A DNA stretch of 64,000 nucleotides from Prochlorococcus marinus XMU1408 (GCF_003208055.1 NZ_QJUE01000002.1:186001-250000), one strand, 5' to 3'. Shown: positions 1-9,404, counted from the stretch's first letter. A program made the numbers and translations. Notes: generated by a model from the sequence alone, not told the origin.

Positions 1-459
1 CCAGCAAATAGAAAGAATAAGTTGGGGATATTTAAACCATCTTTTTGCTGATGGATAAAAAAGAATAAGAGGTAGTGATAACGATGCAAGTTGCAGGCAT
101 AATTTTCTACTATCAGCTGGGATTGCAAGAACTATAAAAAGACTAAGAAATAACATTGAAACTAGTAGTATCAATGCAGTCTTAAGAGATAATTTGTTAT
201 TGGCTAATGGCCTTTCTTTTGTTCTTGTCACTTGTTTATCAAATTTTCGGTCCCAAATATCATTAGCAATACATCCCGCGCCACTAACAAATAATCCACC
301 TAAAATTATTAATCCCAAAATGAATAGAGAAGGGGGTGCTGTAGGAGTTAACCAAAGAGACCAACCAGCAGGAATGAGAAGTATCAATCTTCCGCTAGGT
401 TTGTTCCATCTAAGAAGTTGAAAATAATATCTAATTTTTTGTGTAAGAAGATTATTCAT
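1..459 (-). CDS. 4-hydroxybenzoate polyprenyltransferase, UbiA family (partial, 5' part)
   Basis: This is the N-terminal 153 codons of a membrane prenyltransferase that continues beyond the left edge. The frame is open from the ATG at 459 to base 1. The first aspartate-rich motif of the UbiA family, NDxxDxxxD, is visible at residues 66-74 (NDIWDRKFD); it binds the Mg-prenyl-diphosphate. Hydrophobic helices lie at about residues 24-40, 43-63 and 95-115, and the sequence ends in a YPxxKR segment typical of the family. In cyanobacteria this enzyme prenylates 4-hydroxybenzoate in plastoquinone synthesis (family knowledge). It is divergent from the exopolyphosphatase gene. The second Asp motif would lie outside the window. 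Confidence 0.85.
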   Translation of the reverse strand, partial: MNNLLTQKIRYYFQLLRWNKPSGRLILLIPAGWSLWLTPTAPPSLFILGLIILGGLFVSGAGCIANDIWDRKFDKQVTRTKERPLANNKLSLKTALILLVSMLFLSLFIVLAIPADSRKLCLQLASLSLPLILFYPSAKRWFKYPQLILSICW

Positions 460-543
460 TAAAAATCTAGTTGATAATCATTTATAAGGTCTTCTCAATA
501 GGGGGCTGAGGGTGGCAGAGTATTGAGGTTAACCTACGTATGA

Positions 544-2178
544 ATGTTAGGTGAATCAATAAATAATTCCTTTCAAAGGAATTCTATTGAATTGGATCTT
601 GGAGAAAATCAAGATACTAAACTGTGTCGTGTGGCAACAATTGATATTGGTACTAACTCTACCCATTTGTTGATTGCAAAGCTTGAACCTAAATTAAATA
701 CTTTTAGTATTGAACTTGCTGAAAAATCAACAACACGACTAGGAGAAAGAGATCCTGATACTGGGGAACTTACATCTCTTGCAATGAATAGGGCTTTTTC
801 AACATTAAAGAGGTTTAAGGATTTATCTGAAAGTTATAAAGTAGAAGGTCTCTTGGTCGCTGCCACAAGTGCGGTTAGAGAAGCATCTAATGGAAGAATC
901 TTTATATCGGAAATAAAGAAGAAGATAGGCTTAGACGTTGAATTAATAAGTGGAGCAGAAGAAGCCAGATTGATTTATCTAGGCGTACTTTCAGGAATGC
1001 AATTTGGGAATAAACCTCATCTTGTTCTTGATATAGGGGGAGGTTCGACTGAATTAATCCTAGCTGATAGTTCTGAGGCAAGAGCATTAACAAGTACAAA
1101 GATTGGAGCAGTAAGATTGCAAAGAGAATTTATAAAAAAAGATCCAATATCCTCTCAAACTGAATTGTTTTTAAGGTCATTTATCAGAGGCTCTATGGAG
1201 TCTGCAATTGACAAAGTCTCTAAGAGAATTGAAGTAGGAGAAGAACCAGTTTTAGTTGCAACTAGTGGAACTGCTATGGCTATTGGGGCATTAATCTCTA
1301 GCAAAGAAAATCATATTCAATCAAGATTACAAGGATATAAAATCCCAAAAAATAATTTAGATAGTATTGTTAGTCAGTTAATAAAACTGACACCTTCTCA
1401 AAGGAGTCAGTTATCCTCATTAAGTGAAAGAAGATCTGAGATTATTGTTCCAGGAGCTTTGATTTTACAAACCATAATGAATATGGTTAATGTTGACGAA
1501 ATTGTTTTAAGTGAAAGAGCTCTTCGAGAAGGATTAGTAGTTGATTGGATGTGTCGAAATAATTATCTAAAAGATCAATTGAGCTTTCAAGGGTCAATAA
1601 GAGAAAGAACTGTTATTCATCAATCTAGAAGATTTGGCGTTAATTCAAAAAGATCAAAAAGAGTATCAGAATTTGCGATGACATTTTATGATCAGACAAG
1701 AGGAATTTTGCACAATGATAATGGAGAAGGTAGAGATCTTTTATGGGCAGCAGCTAAACTTCATGCATGCGGAAAGCATATAAATATAAGTGCCTACCAT
1801 AAGCATTCATGGTATTTAATTAAAAATGGCGAGCTTTTAGGTTACTCTCAGGCTGAACATTTAATGGTAGCAGCTATCGCTAGATATCACAGGAAAAGTC
1901 TTCCAAAAAAAAGGCATGAATGTTGGCAATTATTAATCGATGAAAGTCAAAGGAATTTGGTAAGTGATATGTCGTTACTTCTTCGACTTTCTTGCTCTTT
2001 GGATAGAAGGCCAGAACCTTTGATATCCAAAATAGTTATCGAGGTTAAAAATAAAAAAGTTGATTTGGAGCTGATTCCTAATGACTTAGGCCAGAACTTA
2101 GATCTTGAGAAATGGAGCTTAACTAAGGCAATTCTATTAATTAAGAAAATCAAAGATGTTGAAATAAATATACTTTAG
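544..2178 (+). CDS. ppx: Exopolyphosphatase / guanosine pentaphosphatase (Ppx/GppA family)
   Basis: A 544-residue protein of the ASKHA fold, expected to hydrolyse terminal phosphates of polyphosphate (or pppGpp). The phosphate-1 motif DIGTNSTHLL lies at about residues 34-43, AATSAVREA at about 106-114 and the phosphate-2 loop DIGGGST at 163-169, followed by GAVRLQREF. The C-terminal ~200 residues match the HD-like domain of long Ppx proteins. The ATG at 544 is used; another ATG at 540 is out of frame. It converges with the RodZ-like gene, overlapping it by 4 bases. The choice between polyphosphate and pppGpp as main substrate cannot be made from sequence. Confidence 0.93.
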   Translation: MLGESINNSFQRNSIELDLGENQDTKLCRVATIDIGTNSTHLLIAKLEPKLNTFSIELAEKSTTRLGERDPDTGELTSLAMNRAFSTLKRFKDLSESYKVEGLLVAATSAVREASNGRIFISEIKKKIGLDVELISGAEEARLIYLGVLSGMQFGNKPHLVLDIGGGSTELILADSSEARALTSTKIGAVRLQREFIKKDPISSQTELFLRSFIRGSMESAIDKVSKRIEVGEEPVLVATSGTAMAIGALISSKENHIQSRLQGYKIPKNNLDSIVSQLIKLTPSQRSQLSSLSERRSEIIVPGALILQTIMNMVNVDEIVLSERALREGLVVDWMCRNNYLKDQLSFQGSIRERTVIHQSRRFGVNSKRSKRVSEFAMTFYDQTRGILHNDNGEGRDLLWAAAKLHACGKHINISAYHKHSWYLIKNGELLGYSQAEHLMVAAIARYHRKSLPKKRHECWQLLIDESQRNLVSDMSLLLRLSCSLDRRPEPLISKIVIEVKNKKVDLELIPNDLGQNLDLEKWSLTKAILLIKKIKDVEINIL

Positions 2179-2672
2179 GAATATATATTTTTATCGAATA
2201 AAAATATATAACTTTGCTGGGGATTAACATAATTATTTTGAATTGATTGAAAATATTTCAATAACATAATTGAAGAAAATAAACCTAAAGCACCAGATAA
2301 AATTACCATGCTAAATGGATTGATACTTCTATTTTTTTTAGAATTTTTCTTATTAATTACTTGGTTGGATTTTGGTAAACTCTTTTTCTTATCATTGAGT
2401 TCTTCAATGATAAAACTAATATCTAGGTTTAATTTCTCGGCTATTCGACGAACCATTGCTCTAATAAAAACTTTTTCAGGAAGTGATCTTTCATCTCCTT
2501 CTTCAAGTGCAATCAGTTGTTCTTTGCCAATTCTAAGTGATGAGGATAAATCATCTAATGAAAGACTTCTGCCTTGGCGCGCTTCTCTTAGAAACTCCCC
2601 AACTTTTTGTAAGGAAGATTTTTTTTCTGCGATATAGGCATTATCGCTTTTGATGCCTTCACTTTGTTCCAA
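2175..2672 (-). CDS. RodZ-like helix-turn-helix membrane protein
   Basis: A 165-residue protein with an Xre-type HTH at about residues 22-85 (VGEFLREARQGRSLSLDDLS and onward), a Lys/Asn-rich linker at about 95-116 and one transmembrane helix at about 118-141. This is the RodZ order: cytoplasmic HTH, basic linker, membrane helix. RodZ links MreB filaments to the cell-wall machinery. The part after the membrane helix is only about 24 residues, so the large periplasmic domain of proteobacterial RodZ is absent. No mreB gene is nearby. A membrane-bound regulator is an alternative. It precedes cobM with a gap of about 120 bases. Confidence 0.75.
   Translation of the reverse strand: MEQSEGIKSDNAYIAEKKSSLQKVGEFLREARQGRSLSLDDLSSSLRIGKEQLIALEEGDERSLPEKVFIRAMVRRIAEKLNLDISFIIEELNDKKKSLPKSNQVINKKNSKKNRSINPFSMVILSGALGLFSSIMLLKYFQSIQNNYVNPQQSYIFLFDKNIYS
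2182..2210. terminator. Perfect 13-bp hairpin at the ppx / RodZ-like convergence
   Basis: A left arm at 2182-2194 (TATATATTTTTAT) and a right arm at 2198-2210 are perfectly complementary around a 3-base loop (CGA). It begins 4 bases after the ppx stop codon and sits inside the last codons of the RodZ-like gene. The stem is all A/T but long, and T-runs occur in both directions. I infer it terminates ppx transcription; no GC-rich stem is present. Confidence 0.5.
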
Positions 2673-2791
2673 TTAAGAACCTTTTGGTTATTAATTTTAT
2701 TCTAAAGGGTTTGTAAAGTCGTTTATCTCAAAAAAAATCATATATCTTTAACTTTGAATGTTTTAAAAAAAAGTTTCTTAATTATTTACCT

Positions 2792-3544
2792 TTATTTAGG
2801 TCTAAACAAATGAGAATGTGTTGGATCATAAAGCTTTGATCTTTTATTACCGATCTTTAATGTTGGACTAATTATATACAATGTCGTTCTAATTAATTTT
2901 TTTTCTTTAGAGGTTTTTGCCATCTCGCTTAAAGGTACAATTTTTACCCACTCATCTGGCCAGGTGATTCTATGTGCAATCGCGACAGGTGTATCTACAT
3001 GATAATAATTTATAAGTATGGATTGTACTTCTTCCACATGTCTAGCACTTAAGTAAAGACACAAAGAAGATTGAATAGATGCAAGCTTTTGAAGGTTTTC
3101 TTTTTTTGGCTTACCTGTTCTACCATCTGCTCTGCTAAGTATTATTGTTTGGGTTAGATCTGGAATAGTTAGTTCGAAGCCTAATGTTGCTGCAGTAGCT
3201 TGATATGCACTTACTCCAGGAATAATCTCTACTTCAATTCCTTCATCATTTAATCTACATATTTGTTCTGATATCGCTCCATATAAGCAAGGATCTCCAT
3301 CATGCAGACGAACAATTTTTTTACCTTCCTTATGCTTTTGTATTAGGACAAGAAGTATTTCTTCAAGAGTTAATGAACTTGTCTGTATTTTTTCACAATC
3401 ATCTTTAACAAGAGTTGTTATTTGAACAGGAATTAAAGAATCTGTCCAAACTAAAACATCAGCTGTTTTAAGTCTGCGTTGAGCTCTTACTGTCATTAAA
3501 TCTAAAGCTCCTGGACCTGCTCCAACAATTGCAATAGGATTCAT
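2792..3544 (-). CDS. cobM: Precorrin-4 C(11)-methyltransferase (CobM/CbiF)
   Basis: A 250-residue SAM-dependent tetrapyrrole methyltransferase of corrin-ring (cobalamin) synthesis. The N-terminal [14 protein letters not shown] (from about residue 8) is the SAM-binding segment of this superfamily. [16 protein letters not shown] (about 99-114) and the central [15 protein letters not shown] (about 128-142) are the signatures that distinguish CobM/CbiF. Length is normal. The start codon overlaps the stop of lgt by 4 bases, which implies translational coupling. It is one of three cobalamin genes in the window (with cobK and cobO). Confidence 0.93.
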   Translation of the reverse strand: MNPIAIVGAGPGALDLMTVRAQRRLKTADVLVWTDSLIPVQITTLVKDDCEKIQTSSLTLEEILLVLIQKHKEGKKIVRLHDGDPCLYGAISEQICRLNDEGIEVEIIPGVSAYQATAATLGFELTIPDLTQTIILSRADGRTGKPKKENLQKLASIQSSLCLYLSARHVEEVQSILINYYHVDTPVAIAHRITWPDEWVKIVPLSEMAKTSKEKKLIRTTLYIISPTLKIGNKRSKLYDPTHSHLFRPK

Positions 3545-4455
3545 TGAATTCTCCCATTACTTAAAGAAGGATCAGGAAGTGTTTTTTTAGAAATATAAAT
3601 TCTCCACATTCCCAAAAAACCTGCAAACATTAAAAATAAGCTTATCAATTGAGCTATACGAAGCCCTCCCTGACAAAAAGGAGGAATTCCACCTAAGCAA
3701 AGAGGATCTATTCTTAAGGCTTCTATCCAAAACCTACCTAAACTGTAGCTTATTAAATAAAGACAACTTAAAGTGCCTGAAGGCAGTATTAGTTCATGTT
3801 TATTTGATTTATTAAAAAGGAAAATTAATATAGTAAAAACAAAAATATTCCATACTGATTCATAAAGAAAAGTAGGATGAAAATAATCATTTGTGGAGAA
3901 TATTTCTGGCCTGAATTCATAAGGTATAAATAATTTCCAAGGTAAGTTTGTAGGTATTCCAAAAGCTTCGTTGTTAAAAAAATTGCCCCATCTACCTATT
4001 GCTTGGCCTAATGCAACTGAAGGAACTAAAACATCAATAACATCCCAAAAAGATTGTTTTCGCCATCGACAAAAAAATATTACTGATAATGTTCCCATTA
4101 TTAGAGCACCGTGAATCGCAATGCCTCCTCCCCAAATTTCGATTGCACTAGGAATTGGAATATTCAAGTTGAAAAAGTTAATAGAACTCCAAAAATTTAT
4201 ACCAGTATAATTTCTCCATTCAAATGCTACATAATAAATTCTTGCACCAATTACAGATGCCAGAACTAAAATAGGAAGTAAATCATTGATTAGACTTTTT
4301 TTTAAACCTTTTTTGCGAGCTAATTCACCTGATAAATTAACTCCTATTAAAACTGAAATAGCTATTAATAATCCGTACCATCTTAATGAAAAAGGACCCA
4401 TTTGAATCAAATCAGGCCCAGGGGCTCTAAGCGCTATTAATATATTTTCCATCAA
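3541..4455 (-). CDS. lgt: Phosphatidylglycerol:prolipoprotein diacylglyceryl transferase
   Basis: A 304-residue, multi-pass inner-membrane enzyme that adds diacylglycerol to the lipobox cysteine of prolipoproteins. The family signature GRWGNFxNxExxG is present at about residues 154-166, and [10 protein letters not shown] (about 112-121) carries the conserved HG. About seven hydrophobic helices are visible. The start is ATG at 4455, with a second ATG directly after it. It follows petA by 10 bases and overlaps cobM by 4 bases, so petC-petA-lgt-cobM may be one transcript. Confidence 0.95.
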   Translation of the reverse strand: MMENILIALRAPGPDLIQMGPFSLRWYGLLIAISVLIGVNLSGELARKKGLKKSLINDLLPILVLASVIGARIYYVAFEWRNYTGINFWSSINFFNLNIPIPSAIEIWGGGIAIHGALIMGTLSVIFFCRWRKQSFWDVIDVLVPSVALGQAIGRWGNFFNNEAFGIPTNLPWKLFIPYEFRPEIFSTNDYFHPTFLYESVWNIFVFTILIFLFNKSNKHELILPSGTLSCLYLISYSLGRFWIEALRIDPLCLGGIPPFCQGGLRIAQLISLFLMFAGFLGMWRIYISKKTLPDPSLSNGRIQ

Positions 4456-4465
4456 TTAATTGAAT

Positions 4466-5398
4466 TTATATTCCTTCAGCAGCTTGAACTTTTTCTACTT
4501 GTTTCTTTTTAAGAACTAGCATTATTTGAGACAAACCAACTCCAATAAAGAAGATTATCATTCCAATAACTCTTGCCTTACTCTGTAAAACTATTTCTTT
4601 GTCAAGTTGACCAAAGCCTCCAACATTTGGGTCTTCAGTTAACTTTGAACCTGACTCAATAGTGTCGCCTTCTTTTACTAATAATGTAGTCCCAGCAGGA
4701 ATATTTTCAGCAAAATTTTCTCCTGCTTCATTATTTAGATTTATTATTTGTGTACCATCTTCGTTTGTTTCTATTGAAGTTATTGTCCCTGAATTTGTTG
4801 CCGTAAACAAATTATTATTGCTCTTCTCACCAGTTGGGTAAACTTGACCTCTCCCTCTATTCCCTCCTACATGAATTGAATATTTTCCAAAGTGAATATT
4901 TTTGTCTTTAGCAGGATCAGGTGAAAGTACAGGGAAAACAATCTCTCTATTTTGATCTCCAGGTAAAGGGCCTACTAAAATAATATTTTCTTGTTCTTCG
5001 CTGTATTGAGTGAAGTAAACACCTTGTGTCTCCTCTTTTATTTCATCAGTCCATCTTTCTTGAGGAGCAAGCTTAAATCCATCTGGAAGCATAACTACCG
5101 CTCCAACTTGAAGAGGGACTTTGCTTCCGTCGGCTCCGATTTCTTGTAGATCCTTTTTATAAGGTATTTCTACAACTGTTTTGAAAACACTATCAGCTGC
5201 GACTGACTGAGGTACTTCAGCTCGTGTTGGCATGCTTGCTACGTGACAATTAGCACATACAATTTTGCCGGTTGCCTCTCTAGGGTTTTCGAATTTTTGT
5301 TGCGCCCAAAATGGGTATGCCCAACTTGGTTGAGGAACTAGAAATATTGAAAATCCAACAACAACTGCACAAAGGAAAAGCTTTAATGATCGTCTCAT
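4466..5398 (-). CDS. petA: Cytochrome f precursor (b6f complex)
   Basis: Cytochrome f carries electrons from the Rieske protein to plastocyanin on the lumen side of the thylakoid. I chose the ATG at 5398, giving 310 residues, the usual length in Prochlorococcus. An upstream in-frame ATG at 5434 would add 12 residues before the natural signal peptide. The signal peptide ends SWA|YPF, so Tyr-28 becomes the mature N-terminus and the axial haem ligand. The haem-binding CANCH is at 48-52. One C-terminal membrane helix is followed by the conserved basic tail ending AAEGI. It lies just downstream of petC in the classic petCA operon. Confidence 0.97.
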   Translation of the reverse strand: MRRSLKLFLCAVVVGFSIFLVPQPSWAYPFWAQQKFENPREATGKIVCANCHVASMPTRAEVPQSVAADSVFKTVVEIPYKKDLQEIGADGSKVPLQVGAVVMLPDGFKLAPQERWTDEIKEETQGVYFTQYSEEQENIILVGPLPGDQNREIVFPVLSPDPAKDKNIHFGKYSIHVGGNRGRGQVYPTGEKSNNNLFTATNSGTITSIETNEDGTQIINLNNEAGENFAENIPAGTTLLVKEGDTIESGSKLTEDPNVGGFGQLDKEIVLQSKARVIGMIIFFIGVGLSQIMLVLKKKQVEKVQAAEGI

Positions 5399-5441
5399 GA
5401 TTTCTATTTTGGTATGGAGGTTTTTTTTGTTCATTTATTAA

Positions 5442-5978
5442 TCAACCCCACCAAGGGTCAGTACCAGTTCGGAAATCAGTTTCTGTCCACTGACTCACTA
5501 GAACCTGATCGTCTTCAACTGATACATGAGCAATTGCTAATGATAAGGGAGCAGGACCTCGAACAACTTTTCCTGTTGAGTCGTATTGACTTCCATGACA
5601 TGGACACATGTATTTATTGGCACCGCTATTCCATGGAACTACACATCCAAGGTGAGTACAAATGGCATTAATTCCATAACTAGTTATTGCATCCTCACCT
5701 TCAACTATTAGATAGGTAGGATCTCCTTTAAGCCCTTGGACCAAACTTCTATCTCCAACTGGATGAGAAGATAGCCAAACACTTGCCTTAACTGGATTAC
5801 CAAGCTCATCTTTAGCATTTGTGCCACCTCCACCTCCACCAGCTCTATAGGGAGTGAAGTATTGAGCTACAGGATATAAAGCCCCCAAGGCAACTCCCGT
5901 AACGGTGCCAAAGGTAAGCAAGTTCATGAACTGCCTTCTGCCCATTGAGGGCACATCTGCAGCATTCATTTGTGTCAT
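5442..5978 (-). CDS. petC: Rieske iron-sulfur protein of cytochrome b6f
   Basis: A 178-residue Rieske protein that takes electrons from plastoquinol. The cluster-binding boxes CTHLGC (107-112) and CPCHGS (125-130) are intact. The N-terminus has a twin-arginine motif (GRRQFMN, Arg 14-15) followed by an uncleaved signal-anchor helix (about 19-41) and a Gly-rich hinge (about 47-52). This agrees with Tat-dependent insertion, and tatC is encoded 411 bases away on the same strand. petA follows after a gap of 43 bases to its chosen start. Confidence 0.98.
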   Translation of the reverse strand: MTQMNAADVPSMGRRQFMNLLTFGTVTGVALGALYPVAQYFTPYRAGGGGGGTNAKDELGNPVKASVWLSSHPVGDRSLVQGLKGDPTYLIVEGEDAITSYGINAICTHLGCVVPWNSGANKYMCPCHGSQYDSTGKVVRGPAPLSLAIAHVSVEDDQVLVSQWTETDFRTGTDPWWG

Positions 5979-6060
5979 TACAGATGTTCACCTGGATTAT
6001 GATACTAGACCAGAATGGACACCTAAAGGTTATTAATCTCTGCCAAGACTGGCTTTTGAC

Positions 6061-6423
6061 ATGAGTTTTAAATCTAATGAGTTTAATTCTGGTAATTTTT
6101 CTTCTCGAATTCCATTGGAAGTAGACGAAGTAGTGGGGTGCTTAAGAAGGCGATGGGGCGTCACATATGATTTGAAATTGTTAATCAAAAGAGACAGAAT
6201 ATATTTACAAATGATGTGGGGATTTTTAGAACAACAATCTTTCCCTTTGGATGAAGAGACCTTTAGAGAAAATTTGAATCGCACCTTAGAAATTATTAAC
6301 CGTGCAGGCCAATCGGGTTTAGTAAGGAATTGGTTGGAAAATGTTCAGGCAAAGCCAAGACTTGGAAGGGCAATAACTTTAATTTTGCCTATTGATCAAA
6401 GGATGGAAGAATTTGTTCTTTGA
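6061..6423 (+). CDS. Conserved small cyanobacterial protein, DUF3067-like
   Basis: A 120-residue soluble protein with no signal or membrane helix. The segment RRRWGVTYDLKLLIKRDRIY (about residues 28-48) and the C-terminal LGRAITLILPI look like the DUF3067 family of cyanobacteria and plastids; I am moderately sure of that assignment. The family has no function I can state with confidence. It is divergent from petC and its 3' end overlaps the 3' end of tatC by 35 bases, so it sits between a Tat substrate and a Tat translocase. A role in b6f or Fe-S protein assembly is only a guess from position. Confidence 0.75.
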   Translation: MSFKSNEFNSGNFSSRIPLEVDEVVGCLRRRWGVTYDLKLLIKRDRIYLQMMWGFLEQQSFPLDEETFRENLNRTLEIINRAGQSGLVRNWLENVQAKPRLGRAITLILPIDQRMEEFVL

Positions 6424-7108
6424 GATTAGTTGTTAAGACCACTAAACCAACTCCGATAAAAAACAAAAAAGTTATCGATGTTGATAAAAGAAGCATTGTT
6501 ATGGGATCAGTAGAAGGAGTTATTATTGCTCCTGCAATTGCAGAGGTGATTATCACCACTCTCCAGGCAGATAGCATTTTTTGCCATGAAATTAATTCAA
6601 AAAACCCTAAAATTAATTGAAGGATTGGCAATTGAAATGCCAATCCTGTTGAAAGCATGAGTAGAAGTACAAAATCTAAATATTTTTCTATTGACCAAAG
6701 TGGCTCAACTACATCTGCACCATAACTTATAAGAAATCCTAGCGCTGCTGGTATCAAAGCTTTCCATGCAAAGAAAATCCCTAAAAAAAACAAAATTGCT
6801 GAACCTGCAACAGAGGGAGCAATAAGTAGTTTTTCTTTTTTAGTTAAACCAGGAAGAATGAACTTTAAAAATTGGTAAAGAATGAAAGGAAGAGAAATAG
6901 TTAGGCCACCGTATCCAGCAACTTTTATTGAAATAAATAAAAATTCACCGGGTGCTACTTGCAAAAAGTGTATTTTCCCTGCAGGAATCTCCAAAGTTTG
7001 TACAAGCTTTCTTACGAATAGAAGGCAAAAACCTGAAGACAGAAGAATAGCAATGAGACTTTTAAGGACCCTTTGACGAAGCTCTTCTAAATGATCAACT
7101 AAAGGCAT
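6389..7108 (-). CDS. tatC: Sec-independent (Tat) protein translocase TatC
   Basis: A 239-residue protein with six predicted membrane helices. It begins MPLVDHLEELRQRV, the near-invariant TatC N-terminus, and contains the conserved SLPFILYQFLKFI and FQLPILQL segments. TatC recognises twin-arginine signals and forms the core of the Tat translocon. The frame stays open for about 34 codons upstream of the ATG, but that stretch has no ATG, GTG or TTG codon, so the annotated start stands. Its last 35 bases overlap the convergent DUF3067-like gene. The nearby petC is a likely substrate. Confidence 0.96.
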   Translation of the reverse strand: MPLVDHLEELRQRVLKSLIAILLSSGFCLLFVRKLVQTLEIPAGKIHFLQVAPGEFLFISIKVAGYGGLTISLPFILYQFLKFILPGLTKKEKLLIAPSVAGSAILFFLGIFFAWKALIPAALGFLISYGADVVEPLWSIEKYLDFVLLLMLSTGLAFQLPILQLILGFFELISWQKMLSAWRVVIITSAIAGAIITPSTDPITMLLLSTSITFLFFIGVGLVVLTTNLKEQILPSFDQ

Positions 7109-7338
7109 CTCAAGTGTCTGAGATACCTCATTTGAATTGGCCTTGGCTCCTATCTTTATTGGAGGCGGGGCTTGAAAAATATTTTCTTTTTGGTTGGGAC
7201 TAGCCAGTTTAATTTAAATTAATAGTTTCATATTAGTAGAAAATTGAATTTATTAAGTATCCTTCTTTTGTAATGCAAAGATTAAGTAGAAATTGAATAG
7301 ATAAACTTAGTCAATCTTAATTATTTAGATTTTTTATT

Positions 7339-7590
7339 TTAGTTGTTTTTTGTTGGATCAGGCAAAATGAAAGGAGGACAATCATTAAGAGAAGATTCTC
7401 CATAATTTGCATATTCTTTGTAACCTCCCATTTTTCCATTGGTTTTCATTAAGGCGCTCGTAAATGCCAACAAAAGAAAAACTGTTGGAGCACCAATGAT
7501 TAAAGCTGCTCCGAATAAGTATCCAATTAAAAATTCTGGGAAAGTGTGATTTCCAAGAAACTCATGAGTACCAAGCAAAAAGTCAATCAT
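7339..7590 (-). CDS. Small single-helix membrane protein, unknown function
   Basis: An 83-residue protein that I do not recognise. It has one strongly hydrophobic segment at about residues 20-46, a short polar N-terminus and a polar tail with YKEYANYGESS and an Asp/Pro-rich end. Coding appears genuine: it fills the gap between tatC and rqcH on the same strand and codon use resembles its neighbours. Small one-helix proteins in cyanobacteria are often photosynthetic complex subunits or assembly factors, but no known subunit matches by eye. The 230 bases between it and tatC show only AT-rich sequence. Confidence 0.65.
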   Translation of the reverse strand: MIDFLLGTHEFLGNHTFPEFLIGYLFGAALIIGAPTVFLLLAFTSALMKTNGKMGGYKEYANYGESSLNDCPPFILPDPTKNN

Positions 7591-7632
7591 TTTTAAACTG
7601 GTCTAATGCAGCTGATAGTAAGTCATTGAAGT

Positions 7633-9336
7633 TCACTTCTGGTGGAAATATTTCTCAGCTCTTTCAGCTTTTCCCCAAAGGACCTTTCCACCTCTGTGGC
7701 TAACAGTTCCAGGTAAGGAGCCTGATATCCTTTGAAGATTCTCAATTGGAACCATAATTATAGGTACAAGCTTGCTACCACGTGCTCGGCTAAAAAAAGA
7801 AGCTAGATCAGCAGCTAATTGAACGTCTTTGTCATCAAAAATTCCATTGGATGATTTAAGTACAACATGACTGCCTGGAATTTCCTGCGCATGAAACCAG
7901 AGGTCTCCTTTTCTCCTTTTTTTTAAACTAATAAATTCGTTTTGCCTGTTGTTACTTCCTATTTGGATTTTTAGACCGCTAGGACTTTGTATCTCTTTTA
8001 TATTTGATGAGTGTTCTTTTCTCTTGTTTGATTTAAATTTTGAATTAACTTTTTTGATGCATATATATTCCTCTACCTCTTCTTTAAGCTCAATAATTGA
8101 ATCCAACTTATTATTATTATTATCACCTTCCTTATATGTTAATTCTTCAAGAAATAATTCACAGTATTCAATATCTGATATTCTTTTCTTATGAAATTTA
8201 ATTCTATTCAGAATTGATTCCCTAGATCTTTTTTTCCTTTTAGCTTCTTTGAATAAATTCTGTGCTTCGATTATTTGCTTCTTTGTAGGAGATTTTAGAG
8301 AAAGAAGCTTCTGAGCCTTCTTTTGCATATTTATATATTCAGAAATATTTTTAATTAGTAATTCTTGAATTCTTAGTTTTCTAATTTCATCATTTTTTGA
8401 ATTTTTGAGATCTTGTTCTAATTTTTTCCAAATAGAAGTTAGCTTTTTTTCTAAAATCTTATTTGAATAGTATGTGCTAAGTATAAGACCTATATTTTTA
8501 CATTTAACTTCTGGTTTTAGGTTACCCCAAACAACAAAATCTGTTGGTCCTTGGAAACTAATAGTATAATTATTGTTCTCTATATCTAGCAGCCATTCTC
8601 TCCATCTTTTATATATTTTTTCCCATATCTTTAATTGAATATTTGTTACCGGTTGATTTATGATACTCATTGCTTCATTATAAGTTTTACCCGCAATTTG
8701 TAATGTTAATGTTGGACTAATCCCTTGATAAGTGTTTTTTATACTATTTTTAAAAGTTGATGGAACTAGGCATATATTGTTTTTCCATGAATTGAATGAC
8801 TCAGAGAAATCAGGAACTAAACCTTTAAGTGGTGGAGGAGATGTATAGATATCTCCCGTACCTATTGGCCTTAATCTTGATTGGCTCTCTTTTACTTGTT
8901 TCCCAAGAGTAATTACTTTTCTAGCTTTATCTAGAAGTAAAATATTGCTATATCTACCCATTAATTCGACTATTAATTCTTTTTCAATTTCTTTGCCGGG
9001 TCTGCTAGAAAATTTGAATTTTATTACTCTTTCAAAGCCAGTTTGTTCTATTTCTACCAAAGCTAAATTGGTAAGTAAATGTTTTAGCTGCTTCGCTAAA
9101 GTGCTATTTTCCCCATGTTTTTTTGGGGGGTGGATTTCTACAATTCTTGGTGAATCTGCCATCCAGCTAATTTCTAGCCATTTAAGACTTTCTAGTGTCC
9201 TAAATCCTAATTGAACAGTATTTGAATCAATTTGTTGCGCCTTTTCAAATCGACTTGGAACTATATCTTTTTTAAGTTCAAATACAACCGCTTTAAGGGT
9301 TGTTAAGTCCATAATTTGAATTGGAACTTTATTCAT
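7633..9336 (-). CDS. rqcH: NFACT-family ribosome quality-control protein RqcH
   Basis: A 567-residue NFACT protein (older name: fibronectin-binding protein A). The N-terminal domain contains ELMGRYSNILLLD; the middle is a long charged coiled-coil region (about residues 290-430); the C-terminal NFACT-R domain has KGDLWFHAQEIPGSHVVLK and a GTVSHRGGKVLW ending. RqcH binds stalled 50S-peptidyl-tRNA complexes and adds C-terminal alanine tails. In the GFxR element of the N-terminal domain the sequence reads ER where DR is seen in studied homologues. It is divergent from gmk. The protein is more AT/Lys-rich in the coiled-coil part. Confidence 0.9.
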   Translation of the reverse strand: MNKVPIQIMDLTTLKAVVFELKKDIVPSRFEKAQQIDSNTVQLGFRTLESLKWLEISWMADSPRIVEIHPPKKHGENSTLAKQLKHLLTNLALVEIEQTGFERVIKFKFSSRPGKEIEKELIVELMGRYSNILLLDKARKVITLGKQVKESQSRLRPIGTGDIYTSPPPLKGLVPDFSESFNSWKNNICLVPSTFKNSIKNTYQGISPTLTLQIAGKTYNEAMSIINQPVTNIQLKIWEKIYKRWREWLLDIENNNYTISFQGPTDFVVWGNLKPEVKCKNIGLILSTYYSNKILEKKLTSIWKKLEQDLKNSKNDEIRKLRIQELLIKNISEYINMQKKAQKLLSLKSPTKKQIIEAQNLFKEAKRKKRSRESILNRIKFHKKRISDIEYCELFLEELTYKEGDNNNNKLDSIIELKEEVEEYICIKKVNSKFKSNKRKEHSSNIKEIQSPSGLKIQIGSNNRQNEFISLKKRRKGDLWFHAQEIPGSHVVLKSSNGIFDDKDVQLAADLASFFSRARGSKLVPIIMVPIENLQRISGSLPGTVSHRGGKVLWGKAERAEKYFHQK

Positions 9337-9404
9337 ATATCATCCTTATGGTTTCATGAATTATGCAATTAACCTTTGGAAGGCAAATTAGACAGGATTA
9401 AGTT

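Noticed and set aside
2673-2791. Cobalamin riboswitch near cobM, cobK or cobO
   Set aside because: The upstream gaps are too short (4-120 bases) and no B12-box-like or aptamer-like structure is visible.
5399-5434. Longer petA start (ATG at 5434)
   Set aside because: It adds 12 polar residues before an already complete signal peptide; the ATG at 5398 gives the usual 310-residue precursor.
5414-5671. Open frame on the plus strand opposite petC
   Set aside because: It lies wholly antisense to the conserved Rieske gene and its translation has no recognisable domain.
8945-9214. Plus-strand open frame opposite rqcH
   Set aside because: Antisense to a conserved gene, Ser/Leu-rich, typical of a shadow frame.
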